A stretch of DNA of 64,000 nt from NCBI GenBank assembly GCA_905221605.1, contig CAJNDS010000669.1, positions 328,634 to 392,633 of the forward strand, in the 5' to 3' direction. The position numbers were made by a program, and so were the translations under genes. Shown piece after piece: positions 13,262-26,300 of the stretch. The DNA comes from Symbiodinium natans. Taxonomy: Eukaryota; Sar; Dinophyceae; Suessiales; Symbiodiniaceae. Positions within the stretch are counted from its first letter, which is position 1. Each line of letters starts with the position of its first letter. Under the pieces are notes generated by a model. The model saw nothing but the letters and a program-made list of their open reading frames with translations. It did not search any database and had not been told where the DNA came from.

Positions 13262-13318
13262 TCGGGTTTAGGGCTTCTAAGGGTTTAGGGTGTCGGGTTT
13301 AGGGTTTAGGTTTAGGGA
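13262..13318 (+). repeat. TTTAGGG telomere-like array, plus orientation
   Basis: Several TTTAGGG units with GTCGGG variants, facing the minus-orientation array about 125 bp to the left. Confidence 0.85.
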
Positions 13319-14297
13319 TTCAAGTGCACAGAGGGCCGCAGGGGCTTAGAGGCGTTGAAGGGCACAGGGTTAAGAGTTCAGGGCTTTTGGGGCTGTGGAA
13401 CAGAGTGGGATGCTGAACTGAAGTTCGCAAGGCCCCAAAATGTGCAGGGCGACTTGCCGTGCCCAGAAGGACTTTGCGTGGCACAATTTAGGGACAGCTT
13501 TCACTTGCACTGCCACGGCCTTTGCGGTCCTCTGTTGGCCAGGGGGCCTCGCAAAGTGAACGAAGAATCAAGAAAGGTCTGACAAGGACCTTATGGGTCT
13601 CAGGGGCTTAAGGGGATTGAGGGGGGGTAAGTTTGAGGCACTTGGGTTCGGGACAGCCGTGCCTTTGCCGCCGGCCAGGGTGATCTGCCTGGCCAACTGC
13701 ACGATGGAACCCTACAGTATTCGCCTCGGCCCTGGGCCATGTTGGGTCGGAGGTTGCTTGTGGGACCTCCTGAACACCGTAACACCGCCTCCTTGTGACA
13801 AATTCTCAGGGGTTTCCATTGAGGGTAACGGAAACATTCGCGCGCTAGGGATCGGGTTCCTCGACCTCATCCGTTGCACGACAGCGCCTTTAAGCACAAA
13901 GAAAGGAGCCCACTGGCTTACTCTCCACCTCCGTGCTCCGGGGCCTGAGATTTCTGAAATGCCTGAATCCGGAGGCTGGCAGAAACCGCACTCAGTTGAG
14001 TCAAGCGAGGTCGAGTCGATCTGCTTCCATCTGCTTCTCTTCATCATCCATCGTTTACCGTAATCTCGCATGTGGGGGGGGGGGGGCGCAAGCTCCGAAA
14101 GCCCTTAAGTTGCAAGATCCTCACTGAGACCCTGAAACCCCGCATTGGCTTCTCAAGAAAACTCCCCCCAAGCCCCCAAGTGCCGGGCCGGGACTTCCCA
14201 GGTCGCCATCGCTGTTCCGAGGACCTCGGGCTCCACTTTGGACAGGGGAGGTCGAGGGATCCTTCCCTCTTTTGGGTGGAAGGACAGGGACTTTTAC

Positions 14298-14363
14298 AGA
14301 AGGAAGGAAAGAAGGAAGGAAAGAAGGAAGGAAAGAAGGAAGGAAGGAAAGAAGGAAGGAAAG
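14298..14363 (+). repeat. GGAAGGAAAGAA microsatellite
   Basis: Tandem GAAGGAAA/GAAG units. Frames through it read as KEGK on one strand and FPSF on the other; not coding. Confidence 0.9.
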
Positions 14364-15468
14364 AGGGGCTTATCGGGTTTAGCGGAGGTTTTGGGGGCGC
14401 TTTTGGAGACAAGCTGCTCCCAGCAGGGGTGTTCGTCCACGGCGACGCGCAGGGCCTGCAGCCACTCTCTAGCTTGCAGTAGGGCGGATGCTAGTCCACT
14501 TCTACAGTGTGCGGTCGCAAAACGGGTGTCTGTGCCGTTCAAGAAGACAAAAGAACTCAGCCGTCACCCGGACTGACCGAACCTCACATCAATTGCCTGA
14601 CAGCCGGGCTCCCTCGCTCCCGTCGAACTCTGAGGTTCAGTCCAGCTGGCCACCGCCATGTCAGAAGCCGTCTTGGCCAGCAGGGCAAAGAGGGTACAGC
14701 AGTCTCACTTGCATTCTGGCTCATGCCTCTCGGACTGCAACCCTGCAACCTCAACAAAGAAAACAGGGCCCCACAAATCACAAATGGGGGGTCTTGAGAC
14801 GCTCACCGCCTTTGGACAGCCAGCGGTGGCCTCAGCTTTCGCTCTAATTCCTAAGGGGCTGTGGGGAGCGAGTCGGTCGAGCCTTGCAGTCCCGACAGAT
14901 CCCTACCCCCACCTCGCCTCTGCAGCCTACATTGGGCCTACATTGCCATCTCTCAGCGACTCTGAGTCGCAGGCATTTGGCCAAGCGGATGCAGCCACTG
15001 CAGCCACCTTGGGACCTTGCCGGAACAGCTGGGCCAGCAAATGCTGCGAGAATGCATCTAATTATGACTCAAAAATGCAACTGGCCAGCTCTGGGCGCCC
15101 GAGCTCTGCGGCGCCGACGCACCATTCGCGCCGTTCGGCCTTCCGAGTGTGGGGGGCGGCCAAGGTTGCTCTCACGCCGTTCATGCACGTGCTGGCAGCT
15201 TTTAAGGCTGGGGTTGAGGAGAGGAAAGGGCCTCATAGTTGTCCCATCTTTGCCCCCCCCCCCCCCCCCCCCGCCCGCCCCCGGCGCAACGAGAGCCCCC
15301 CTTTGTCGTCCCATCTCACAGGCCTCGGCCTTGAGGGGCTGCCGGGATCCCAGAGAGGCCGAGACCTCGGAAGTCATTCTTACCTCATGCAGCTGGCCCA
15401 CGCCCTCGTCTTGACATGTAGAACTCCCTGAAAGCCTACAAAGGTCAGAATCTCTGCCACACCCAAAC

Positions 15469-15611
15469 CCGAAGGCCGCCGGCAAATTGGACAAGTTGCA
15501 GGTGTTCAAGATTCTCTCTTTTAGCTTTTCCTGGTTGCCGAGGCCCATGCCCGTATCCAAGTATGGCACAGCGGACCGCATGACGCGTTTACACATGTTG
15601 CCCATGTGCAT
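15469..15611 (-). CDS. Candidate internal exon, unknown protein
   Basis: The minus frame reads GNMCKRVMRSAVPYLD, then NQEKLKERILNTCNL and SNLPAAFG, mixed polar and hydrophobic and protein-like. It stops at a possible GT donor (CTTCGG|GTTTGG). The 5' border is not resolved and may lie inside the interval. A possible small exon follows downstream on the same strand near 15,389-15,431, with AG|G before it and GTAAGA after it. No family recognised. Confidence 0.4.
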
Positions 15612-16086
15612 GCCTACATATATAACAGCAGATCACTAATTACAATGGCGTTTCGCATTCCGAGCCTCTGTGCCATACCGCATGCTGGCACTCGAAACTG
15701 TATGCAGCAGTGCCAGCAACGCGAACTGTACATCTGGGCAGCCGCACGTGCAAAGCAATGGTTGCGACTGTATGTTGTGATCCTATGAGGTCGTGGGAGA
15801 TGATACCCCAAACCCTAACTTAAACCCTTAAAACCTACCTACGCTCATTCCATCAACACACACCTGCAATCCAGCAAACCAGAAAGCTTGCAGTGGTGCA
15901 CAGCGAGACGCGGCACCACGCTCTTCAGCGATGTCACTTTAGGATTCTGGGGATTTGTAGCGTTTCCATTCGGGTTTAGGGTTTGGGATTCAGAAGGGTT
16001 TGGGAGTTGAGGGGTTTATGGTTACGGGCATCCTTTAGATCGCTAGAATTTGGTTTCGGGAGGGGAGGGGGGGATGGATGGCATTT

Positions 16087-16195
16087 TTTCTCGATATCTG
16101 GGTGGTTTCCCGACCCCATAGATAGGATATGTGTGGGGAGCATGTTTCGAGATCTGGATGCCTTCTCGACCCCATAGATAGAATATGGTTGGGAG
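16087..16195 (+). repeat. Imperfect ~52-bp tandem duplication
   Basis: Two adjacent copies share GACCCCATAGATAG and the flanking TCGA..ATCTGG text. Local duplication with no coding meaning seen. Confidence 0.6.
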
Positions 16196-17339
16196 TTAGA
16201 GGGGGTGTACACGCCAGCCTTTTGGGTGGAGGGGAGGAGGGGGTACGGCTTCGCTTGACCCAATATTCCATCCATGGGTCGGTTCCGTCTTGTGGGTTGG
16301 TGCTGTGGGCGGGCCCTTAAATCTTCCATCTATGTCGTCGATTGCATTGTGTGGTCGCCGGCTCTTAGATGGGGGAACCCATAAGACCCAAAAGACCGAC
16401 CTAACAATAAACGCGCCTGTTGGAAAGGCCTTCAAGCTCCCTTGGGCATTGTCCGACATCGAAGGGAGGAGACTCGGGGTATTTTGATGTGCTTCGGGCG
16501 TGCTTGGGGGTCTGTGCCATGGACTTCCTTGCGGAGTCTGGGTATGCCCGCGGCATATTCCATCGCTGGTTCGGGGGTCGGGTTTGGCTGTTCGAAATTT
16601 CCCAAATTCCATCAGTGGCTAATTAGGCAGGAGGATCCGCAGCCAGTGCCGGCCCATGCCGAAGCGTAGGAGGCAGCAAAGGGCAGCGCTCGTCACCACG
16701 ACCTGGGGAAGTTGCGGCTTGATCATGTACAGGCCCTTTGTGGTCCTGCTTGCTGCCCCAAAATGAAAGGAACAGCCCCCCAGCCCCCCCCCCCCCCCAA
16801 GAATGTAAGCACCCCCCCCCCCCCCCCGCACCTGAAGGCCGGCCGTCTGCCACAAGGGGAGGCTTGCGGTTGAGAGCAGCGGCGTGAAGGTGACCGAGAT
16901 CCTGAAGGTGCCAATCCGCGAAGCTCTGCAGCTCTTGGATTCCCGAACTGTGTTCCGAATTCTCATCTTTCGTTCCTTTAGGCCTCATGAATCATCTAGA
17001 AGCTACTGGGGGCACTGGAAGCTGGAAGCTGGAAGCTTTCTGCCTTGGGGCTCCTTGGGGTTTAAGGGGCGCGGTTTCGGAGGCCAAGATGCGTGAAGGA
17101 GCCCGCAAAGGCCGCCGGAAGCAGGCCCGCGCGCTTGTACGAGCTTTCGAAGCCTTCCTTCCGAGGTGTGTTTCTCTGCTTGCTGAAACCTGCCAACCTG
17201 TGCCTGCCCTAAAAGAAAACGAAGAAAACTCGAAAGGCCCGAAGTGGCCACAGCTTTCAAAAGCATTCAAAAAAAAATGAAGGGTGCCAAAAGGGTGCGC
17301 TAAAGGCTCCGAGCTCCCAGCCCCACCCAGGTAGCCCAC

Positions 17340-17930
17340 CTGCGGAAGCCAGGCCAAGGCATCGTGGAAGAAGACGGCTGCGAGGGCCAGGAAGCCACAG
17401 AGGAAAAGTGTGACGAGGAGACCTTGGCTCGAAGCCAGGAGCTGCCCCGCGAGGCTTCCTGCCACGAGCATCGTCGGAAGCGCTCCCGCGAGGAGGACGA
17501 GGAAGCTGAAGAAGAAGAAGGGCGGCAGAAGCATCGACAAGCCACTGGTGAAGCCGGAGTCATTGAAGCGCGTGGTGGCCACAGCAAAGAAATTGCAGAA
17601 AGCGGACACCATGAGACTTCCGGCCTTCGCCGTCAGGTCAGCCGCCGTCCAGGGTGTGGTGAAGGCATAGACAAGGGCTGCCAACCACACCAGGAAGGCC
17701 AGGTTCGTGCTCAGCATGTCGACATGATAACCTGACGACCATTATAAGGGCTGTCTGTAGTCTAGCTTCAGGGGCGAGAGATCAAGTGGTGACTGTCTTG
17801 CATGTCTGTGCATCACGCCTTCGCAAATCTTGAAGGCCATAAAGTGAGCGAAGCTGGAAGCTGCGTTTTTCCCGAAGAGGATCGGATGGCGCGTCAGCGG
17901 CGGCATACCCGAAGCCACAGGAGAGGGAGG
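17340..17930 (-). CDS. Polytopic membrane protein, partial (2 exons)
   Basis: Exon 17,340-17,731 (392 bp) gives 130 residues with about four membrane spans: LAFLVWLAALVYAF, then SMLLPPFFFFSFLVLLAG, then a TMLVAGSLAG region and LLVTLFLCGFLALAAVFF. It ends CCGCAG|GTGGGC, a GT donor. The upstream exon reads SSFAHFMAFKICE and ends GAAG|GCGTGA at 17,819, a GC donor. An 87-bp intron then ends GTCGTCAG|GTTATC, and the join FKICEG-YHVDML is in phase. Read straight through without the GC intron, the frame hits TAA, so the GC intron is needed. The 5' limit near 17,930 is approximate, and the C-terminal exons left of 17,340 could not be fixed. The family is not recognised; transporter or tetraspan protein are both possible. 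The acidic plus-strand frame over the same bases is its antisense shadow. Confidence 0.65.
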
Positions 17931-19606
17931 CGAGAGGGGTGGGGGGGGGGGAGGGTTGCTGCAGATTGGGCCGCAGGGATGAACATGCGGGCAAAACCTC
18001 ACAGATCCTCGCAGTAGTCCTAGACGACACACGGCCCACCTGCAGCGCTCTCACGGGTTATCGAAGAACAAGCTTGAAAGCTTGAAAAGATTGAGTGGGT
18101 TTTTTGGGGCTTTGGGGCTTACGTAGGGTTTAGAGGCTTTGGGCTTTGGGTTACGCGCCAGCGCAGCCCCTTCCAACGCTGCCGAGGGGCGAATCCCCTT
18201 CTGGCCACGTAGACACCTCTTGGAGGCGGGGCTCTCGAGGGAGCAGAACTCTACTCCAACTTCTCCATGCAGAAATGCGTCTGCATTGTGGCAGATGTCG
18301 TTTCTATGGTCTAGAGGGCCCATGTTCCGAGATCAACTTTCAGATGGATGTGCATACTGCACGACAGGATTCTGTTCTTGCTTCCGCCGTGAATCAGCCC
18401 CCGAAAGCACAAAGATCCTTGCAAAACGAATTTGGCAATGAGTCGTTAGCCTGCAGCACAACCCCGAAAGCGGGTACGTGAATACCAGAGCGGCCTCCAG
18501 CCCCGGAGCCCCCCCCTTAGACCCACAGCGCCGGGCCTCTTGTGAGTCAAGGAGCCACCTCAGGCACATTCAACAAGCCCTCTCACGTTGCCCAAATCTG
18601 ACTTAAGAGAAGAGTCGAACGCCAAAACGCTCCACCTTCCCTGAACACAATCTCGGACAGGATCCACCCACCCCCACACTTCTCAGATTCTTGGTGTGCT
18701 GACCCGGCATCTGTACGGGCTTCAAAGCCGCCACCTCGTCCCGAGGTCCAAACTCTGGTAGGTGTGAGGGTTTCCGGTTTGCTTTAAGTAGGGGTGTATG
18801 GAGTGTCCACAGGAGCACTATGGCTATGGTCCACAAGAACCCAGAATTGCCAAATCCGGCCTCCGTTCGCCCAGACATCCGGTTTCACCGGGTGCTGCGC
18901 CTGCGGAAATGAGCCCGCACAACGAAAAGTGTCGAACCCAGATTCTTTAATGGGCTGCACTGCTGCAACCTTCAGAACTTCAAGAGCTCAATTGTGCATA
19001 AAAATGCAGCAAGCACACACAGTTCTCACACGCTGCTCGCTGTGCTCCTGCGCCTTGCACACCGGCGACTGCGAACCCGTGGAAGGCTCGTGCCTGGGTT
19101 GGGGGGGAGTCTGGCGCTCGGATCCTCGACGAAGCTCGGTCCCAAAAGGCCGCAGCCGAAGGCATTCGCGTAGTTCTGCACTGAAGGCTCTCGCTGCAGT
19201 GCACGCCGATGTGCGGCACTCCGTGGGACCATGACACAAGGGAAAGGCCAGCAGGGCATGTGGAGGGTCTACAAGAGACAGCATTGCGATGCACCTGCAT
19301 GAGGGTAAGGAAAGGTGAGCCCTGATAAGAAGCCGCTGAGCCGAGACCGGGGCGTCGGGCTGCTCCAGGCCTAGGAAGCAGATGGCTTCGGGGACTAGGG
19401 TTCAGGGGCTTACGTAGGGGGACTGCTGGGAGCCTCGGTATCCACAGCCGGTGCACAATTTTCATTAAAACGCAAGAAGGCGTTACCCGAAGAAAACGGC
19501 CGAAAAGAAAAGCAGGACCCTGCATCCATTCTGCTGAGCATGCGATGCCCTAGTGCTGCCCGACCTTCATCCCTAAACCCTAGAACCCCTAAACCCTAAA
19601 ATTGGC

Positions 19607-19663
19607 CCTAACACCCCAAACACCCCAAACACCCCAAACACCCCAAACACCCCAAATACCCGA
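19607..19663 (-). repeat. Tandem CCCCAAACA repeat (9-bp unit)
   Basis: Six nearly perfect CCCCAAACA copies directly follow CCCTAAA text at 19,570-19,600. Probably derived from the telomere-like repeat by unit change and expansion. Confidence 0.85.
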
Positions 19664-19921
19664 ATCGACTGCTGCCCGAGAGCTGACCAGGGACCCGCAG
19701 CCTCCGCTGGCCTCACCCGCTCCTGGAAAGTTTGGGGGGCTTTTAGACGTTCGGGAATATTTGTTGTGGCTTCAGGGTTTGAGGGCTTTGAGGGTTTCAG
19801 GATTTAGGGCATCAGGGTTCTGGGGATGTAGGGCTGCTATGGTTTCCACCCCTGCAATCAAGAACTGACCCGAAACCCCACGCAGCTGGTGGGTGCTGGG
19901 AGCCTCTGGACCCGATTAGAC

Positions 19922-20021
19922 CAAGCTCAGAAAGCCACTTCTGGCGCTTATTTTCTTCCACTCTGAGTCTGAGTCTGAGCAAAGAATGTAGGTCATCACC
20001 TCTGCGAGCTGAGAGGCTGCT
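19922..20021 (-). CDS. Candidate exon, unknown protein
   Basis: A 100-bp minus-strand segment between TGCCTTGAG and a GT donor (GAGCTTG|GTCTAA) reads ASQLAEVMTYIL, then SDSDSEWKKISARSGF. The length fits one leading base plus 33 codons. It is acidic then basic, and protein-like. Another frame (SARRGDDLHSLLRLRLRVEE) is also open here, so the call is uncertain. No neighbouring exon was linked. Confidence 0.35.
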
Positions 20022-20610
20022 CTCAAGGCACACAAAGAATGCAAACACCTTTCCGCAAACCCCCCGAAACCTAAACCCAAGACCGGTACATGTTGCCTTT
20101 GACTTCCCGATTCCTCCCGACCCTCGTGTCATGCCACAGCTTCCTCTGAGGCTTTTGGGCTTTAGTAATATGCAAAGGGTTTCAGAGATCACGGGCTCTG
20201 GAGCAGATTCCTCAAACCCTAGGGGCATCCTAAAACACCTTCCATCTTAACCCTACATATGCCGCAAGCAAAGAACACCGCGGAACAAGCTCCTCATCGA
20301 AGTGGGCCCAGGCGCCATGCCTTGGCCGCGCGACATGCGCAGTTTGGTTTGCAGGGTCCTAGGGAGTTAGGGGTTTCAAGGGGCTTCACGCCAGAAGGCG
20401 CGCCCATTTTTCCTGAGGCCCCTGAAAACCCCCTACGCACCTAAAACCGCCCACGAGAAGGCACACCCCGAAACCCGAAAATAGAAAATCGAAGCCCCAA
20501 AAGCCCTTTGCACTTCGAACCCTACAGACCTGTCGCTTCTTGGGCCCTGACAATTCGGAGCCACGGCTGGGTGTCGGTGAGCAAGGCTCCTGCTTTTTTG
20601 TCTATAGGAA

Positions 20611-20640
20611 GGCCTAAACCCTAAACCCTAAACCCTAATT
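20611..20640 (-). repeat. Short CCCTAAA array
   Basis: Four perfect CCCTAAA units in unique surroundings. Confidence 0.9.
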
Positions 20641-21918
20641 GCAGCTGTTTGGGTTTTTTCGTTTGGGCCTTGGGCCTTGGGGTTTCTCAAGCGGGTTTGA
20701 AAGAGTGCAGCATCTGAGCCGCTGCACGTGGCTCCAGCTTTCGATGAGCACTGCTCTACTGTCGGCGATGCTTTGAAACTACAGAATATGAACAAACTCA
20801 GCCTCGGAGGATGTGGAATTCATTGGGAATTCATTTTCCTTGCCCCCCAGGACTCAGAAGCGGTGGGTGCTAATCACACGTTCCCTAAACCCAAGCTCAA
20901 CCTGAGCCGTTCCGCCATTTTGTCGGAGCTTTCTGGCTCCAGGGATAATCATGAACCCGTTTTGTTGGGCTTGGGGTCTGGGGTCTTTGGGGTTTTTCGG
21001 GGTTTCATATCCAAATCCTTCCAAATTCTACAACACACCAAGATGCTCTCAACTGTGCCCACAAATCGCTCCCAACCCGCGTGTTTAGACCACCCACCGC
21101 TTTGCCTGACGAAAGCCGTCGAAGTGGGCCCACTGGTCAGGCCTTCAGGCTTTCTCCGCACTGCGGGCCCATGGCCCGGTCTTCAGACAACAGTAGCCAC
21201 ACAGCCTAGACCTTCAGGGTTGGGGCGATTTTCTTGGATTCTCCCTGCATATCCCTACATAAGATGCCGTGGAGCACAGCGCCCGCTGCTGAGCGCTCGG
21301 CTCGGAAGCCACCACGGCCTGGGACGTGAAGCAGCTGCCATGAAATCTCAAGCAAACGAAGCACCCAATGCAAAGCTCTTGATGTCCTGCGCTGAAAAAC
21401 TCATCTAAACCCTAGCCCGGGAAGTCTGTCAACCTGCATTTCCTGGCAGTCGACTATAGTCTTCTGAACAGATGGCTCGTCCAAGCAAAAACGGCTTACT
21501 AGGCATTGCCTTGTTATGCTTGGACTGGGAATTGGACTGGCCAGGTCTCATCCGGCAGTGCCTCGGCTGCTGCCTGGTGTCTCTCAGCTTTCTCATTTGT
21601 GCACTCGCATTCAACGCTTGTGACATGGAAAGGCATGCCGTGTACGTGTCAATTATGTTATGTATTGTATTCATACCTATTCTACGCGTATGTATAAATG
21701 AATAAAAATATACACTCCATACACGAATACGAATATTTACACAGCACAGGTGTGTTTTTGTATATGATGTTTGTATCAGCCTACTCATGAAACAAGATTG
21801 GTACTTCAGGTCTTGCGGATTAATTACTCAGATGCCGCACATGGAACCTTTTCACCTCTACGCGAGCAGCCCGTAGCATACAATGTCGCAATATGAATTT
21901 GTTTGTGTTGTTTGGCCT

Positions 21919-21980
21919 ATATATATATATGATACATATATATATATATACATATATACATATATACATATACATGCTGT
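21919..21980. repeat. TATA/CATA microsatellite
   Basis: AT-alternating run with TACATATA units in an AT-rich neighbourhood (21,640-22,020). Confidence 0.85.
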
Positions 21981-23394
21981 CATTTGTTTAAGGTTGTTCT
22001 CCATTTATTCATGAATTTGTCTAATGAAATCCGCCGGCCTCGGCCCGTAGGTGCCTGTGTAGCATAAAGAAGGTACCCCAACGCTAATCCCCTCCCCAAC
22101 GGCTCGTGCCCAGATTGCACCCCGTTATTTGGCACTTGTTTTTTCTTGGGATTGCCCGAAGCCTCTCGAAGCCCTGAAGCCTAACAGCACCTTCACACCT
22201 GCGATCTCCGGTTTGGGTTGCCTCGCCGCTGGGCAGCTCTGGCCGAGGCGTAGCTTTAAGATTAATATTGTATGTTCGATCATGCTATCTTGTATTCCAC
22301 TTCATTGCCTCAGACCGCTCCTTTGGAGCTTCCATGAAGCAAGAGTTGAACAGAAACCTCGGAATTCTCCGCCCTGACAGCCCCAGAGCAGTATCCCTCA
22401 AGACCTATCTGTAGAGTCCCCTCTCGGCCTTCTTCTTGGAGGCCTGCCGGTGCTTGTGCGATTTGGACCTGCCAGGGAAAAGTGTCATTGTCCCACAACC
22501 CCCCCCCCCCCCCCCAATCCTCATTATTCGTACGCCTTGCCAAACCATCTGTATAGGTCAACAGTTATGATATCTCTAGATTCCTGCTCCGAAGCAGAAG
22601 ACTCTGTACGTGAGACGCTATGCCATGTGATCCTGGACTGATTGAAGGCTAGATGACTTTCCTTGAAAGAGGCATGATGGAAACACAGCCCTTCAGCGGC
22701 AACCACAGCCAACTACGATCCGGACCGCTTCCTCTCACCGTCGCCGGCCACGGCATCGCTGCTGCCTCAACATGCTGAAATTTGCTGCTGGGAGATCCAA
22801 CCCGATCTAGGTATTAGCATTGCAAGCCCCCCATTTAGAAAGAATCCAGCCTGGGGCAAAGGGCCCCAAGATCCCTCAGATCCTTGCCTGTGTCGCCCAC
22901 TCTCGGCGACACCGGCGACGCCGGCTCTCGGCAAGACTGGCGCAAAGAAGGGCCGGACAACACCGGAGTCCACGGAAACGCACTTCTTTCTATTTCTTTT
23001 TTTGGGGGGGGGGGGGGGGCAGAAAAGCATGATAATCACTGTGCAGAAGCACCGGCAGTGGTAACTCACAGACTCCCCCCGCCTTCAACTTGTTCAACCC
23101 ACTTGTGCAACCCTTAATATCCTGCTCTGTTGAAAGGAAAAGCGAAGTAACCTTAGCCAGTCAGCCCCCGCGCAAACGACTTCGCGCTCCTTCCCCGTGG
23201 GCTCGTAAAGCCGCCGAATTCTCTCTGACTTCTCGAGAACGGGTCGGGGCCTCGCAGTGTTTGGGCAACCCAACTCCTAGAAGGCGCTTCCCGCTTTCTG
23301 AGCTCCCTAAACCCTGATCTGCAAGGCAAACAGAACTTTGAGGATCCCTAAGACCTAGGCGCCACTTGAGCGACTCAGGCTTGGACGGGTTTAC

Positions 23395-26300
23395 CTCGGC
23401 TTCGTCGAAGCAAAGGAGAAGCGACAGGAGTGTGACCGTGTCCGGGCGGTGGCTGGGGTCCTGCAGAGACACAGCGAAGCACAAGCTGGCGCGCGGCTCC
23501 TCGCTGCTCTGCGGGTTTCTTCGCATCGTTGCGGCGTCGTTGGGGGCATCTACGGGCTGCTCGCATCGCCGCATACGCAAAAAAAAGGTCTGAAGCTCCG
23601 AACCCGACACCGTCCCTTGCCAGGAGCCAATGCGTGAGATCTCGCAGCTTGTCGGAGTGCTCCGGCATGGACCTGAAGACTTTTTATGGTCTGCTTGGTC
23701 AGCAACAGACGGACATGAACAACCTTGAATACCGAACGTCCCAGTACTGAACAATCGGCACGAATCACGAAAATGCGCCGTAACAAAAGGACCCTCAAGC
23801 TTGCAGATCCTGTAGCCTTCAAGACCAGACAAACGCAAACCATGGGCCCCGGCGGCCAGGGGAAACGAGCATTGGCAATGGCCAAAGGCGATTCATCTTG
23901 AAAGGGATGCCTGGCAGGCTGCCCAGAAAACCTTCAGGAAGTTTTTGGGGTTCACAATACATATTTTATGAATGTTAACCCTAAACCATACACCCTAAAC
24001 CCTAAACCCTAAACCCGAAACCCTATAAACCCTAAACCGCAGGCTCAGGGCTCTCAATGGCGCGGTCGCGAGCCTGTAGAACATCAAGGTGTAGAGGATG
24101 CAGCCGATCATCCACACGTCGACCTTCTCAGAAATCGGAAACCTCGGCGCGACCCCTCCCCGAAGTTCACTTCTGCGAAGAGGAGGGGGCCTTAAACCCC
24201 TCGGAAGCTCTAAACCCCTAAGCCCAAAACCCTACATCATGCACTTTCGCAAAGCGCAAGCTCCTGTATACCCCTTAACCTCAGACCCTCAACGTCCTTA
24301 GGCCCCCCGACTCGGCGTAGAAGTCAACCATCTCCGGTGGACTCGGTTTCAGGGTCTGTGGATATTTGGGGTTTAGGAATTTCGGGGTTTAGAGGTTCAG
24401 GCGGGTAGGATTCGGAGATTCAGGCGCTTAGGGATTTGGGGTTTCGGGATTTGGGGATCAGGATCACTCCGGGAAGGCCCTCAAGACTGGAGCACTCGGG
24501 GCCCTGAAAACCTGGAGTCAAGGGTTTGGGGTTTAGGGGTTTGGGAGCTTGGGGTTTGGGGCTCGGGGTTGAATGAGCTTTCTCTGCAGGTTTGTCCAAT
24601 AAGCTGGCTAAGTCGGAAGGCCCGCATGAGTGTTGACATGGCTTCCTGCTTGGAAGCCTCATGCTGCGGGATCTGAGGTGATCGGTTCTCTATCACTGTA
24701 TCATTGTGGATACTCCACAGGGCCCATACTTTAGGTCGAACGTGTCGTCCCGGACCTTCACCAGCAAAAGGCAAGCCCCCGATGCACGCAGCTCAGCAGA
24801 GGACCGGTAGATCATCGTGGTGTACTTGTCTATCTGCTCCTGGCTTGGGTGACGGATACTCGGCCCTAAGGAGTCTTCCTTGCGATCATTTCCTCCTGCT
24901 CTAGGGGCGCATCACGGCGCCCTTTCCCAGCTGTCAAGGCCTCCTTTGCTCTAGGGAGTCGATTCTCCGAAAGTTGGACCGAACCCCAAGGAATTCAAGA
25001 CCGAGGGACTATGCTCGATACCCTAGATCCCGAATTCCTGACTAAGAATCGGCGAGCGATGGAAGCTGATGCACAAACGCCCTGGGCGGGGCAACCTGCA
25101 GAAGCTGGGATGCGAGCGGTGCCTGGAGGGCCGACAGCGCGGGCTTGTCCATGGTCCCTGGCTCGAGGCCTTCAGATGTCAAGGTTTCCCCTTGGGTCTG
25201 GGTGTGAAGAGGTGAAGACTGAAGTTTGCTCAAGCCGCCCGAGGAGCTGACCCCAACCCCTGAATCTTCTTGACCGAACCCAGGGCCAAAGCATTGAAGC
25301 CTCAGGCCTCGAGCCCTAAACTCCTGCACCTTCTAAGCCTTGAACCATTGAAGCTAAAAAAACCTCAACACCTAACTTCCTTAAACTTAAGACCTGGGGC
25401 GCCGCACACTCATCGCTCCATGATCCGAAGTCTAGGAGCCTTGAGCTGAGGCTCTGAGGAAAGGATTTGAAGGAGTCAACAACCTGAGGCAGGAACCCTG
25501 AACCTCAAAGCCTGCAAAAGCCTGAATCTCAAGTACAAGCCGGGGTGTCGAAGGTGGCTTCAGGGGCGTCGTGCGTGGGCGGGGGGGGGGGGCAGGGGCG
25601 CAGGGGGGGGACTTCCACACAATGCGGCTAAGCCGCTTCCAGTGCCCATCGCTGCCTCGAAGCACGTTCTCGACCTGCGAAGCAAGGCTTGCACCCGCCA
25701 ACAAAAGCTCCGCCATGTGGACAAGGGCAACGCCGCACCAGGACACCATGCCGGGCACAAGAACCAGCAAAAGGGGGTGCAACCTTTAAGTCGCGATGTT
25801 GTACCGGAGGCAGAAAGCTGTGCAGCACGGCGACGCCCTGAGCCAAAGGAAGCGAGTGCCCCATACTAATCCTGCGGAAGGAGAGTGATGTACATGCTGC
25901 CACCAGAGTGACATGTGGAAGAATACACAGTTCTGATTTAACTGAGAGGGTCTTCTTGGTGCCTTTGAAAAGGCAGGCTGTTTGAGGGTTGGGATGAGCC
26001 GAGCTGGCGGCCGCCACCACTTCAGACAAGGTCTGGACAATCAGCTTCTCGGAGAGCTTCCCCTGATGTCAACTCTCAGTCAAAGCTTTCGGGTGTTCTA
26101 CAAAAACCACGTTCGCCGGAGGGCTTTGAAGCCCTAAGAGGCCCTCTCCTCGGCTATCTCCCGAGGCATCTTTGCCTCGTGCTTGTCGAGGAAATGTAGG
26201 AGGTGCCCCCCTGAGCAGAACTCAAAGAGCAGGCCGACCTGCAGGCTACGCCACCACAGCAACTGCAGGCTGATGATCGTTCAGTGCCTTAGCTTACGTC

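Larger units (their letters stand above)
9500..15468. other. Repeat-rich stretch without a supported gene
   Basis: Apart from the satellites, AT microsatellite and telomere-like arrays listed separately, I see only overlapping short frames on both strands. The plus-strand frame at 14,658-15,431 (257 codons) lacks consistent protein character and contains a polyproline from a C run, so it is not called. Confidence 0.4.
18060..23390. other. Mostly non-coding stretch upstream of the kinase gene 3' end
   Basis: Besides one candidate exon (19,922-20,021) and the repeats listed, I see no supported gene. The DNA has scattered telomere-like fragments and poly-C/G runs (22,500; 23,003). Part of 22,700-23,390 may be the 3' continuation of the kinase gene, which ends here at a GT donor, not a stop codon. 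Confidence 0.4.

Noticed and set aside
14658-15431. 257-codon plus frame
   Set aside because: Low-information composition, crosses a C homopolymer that makes polyproline, and other frames are equally open.
17364-17735. Acidic plus-strand frame (EEDEEAEEEEG)
   Set aside because: It is the exact antisense of the Phe/Leu-rich membrane exon, whose splice borders and phase fit on the minus strand.
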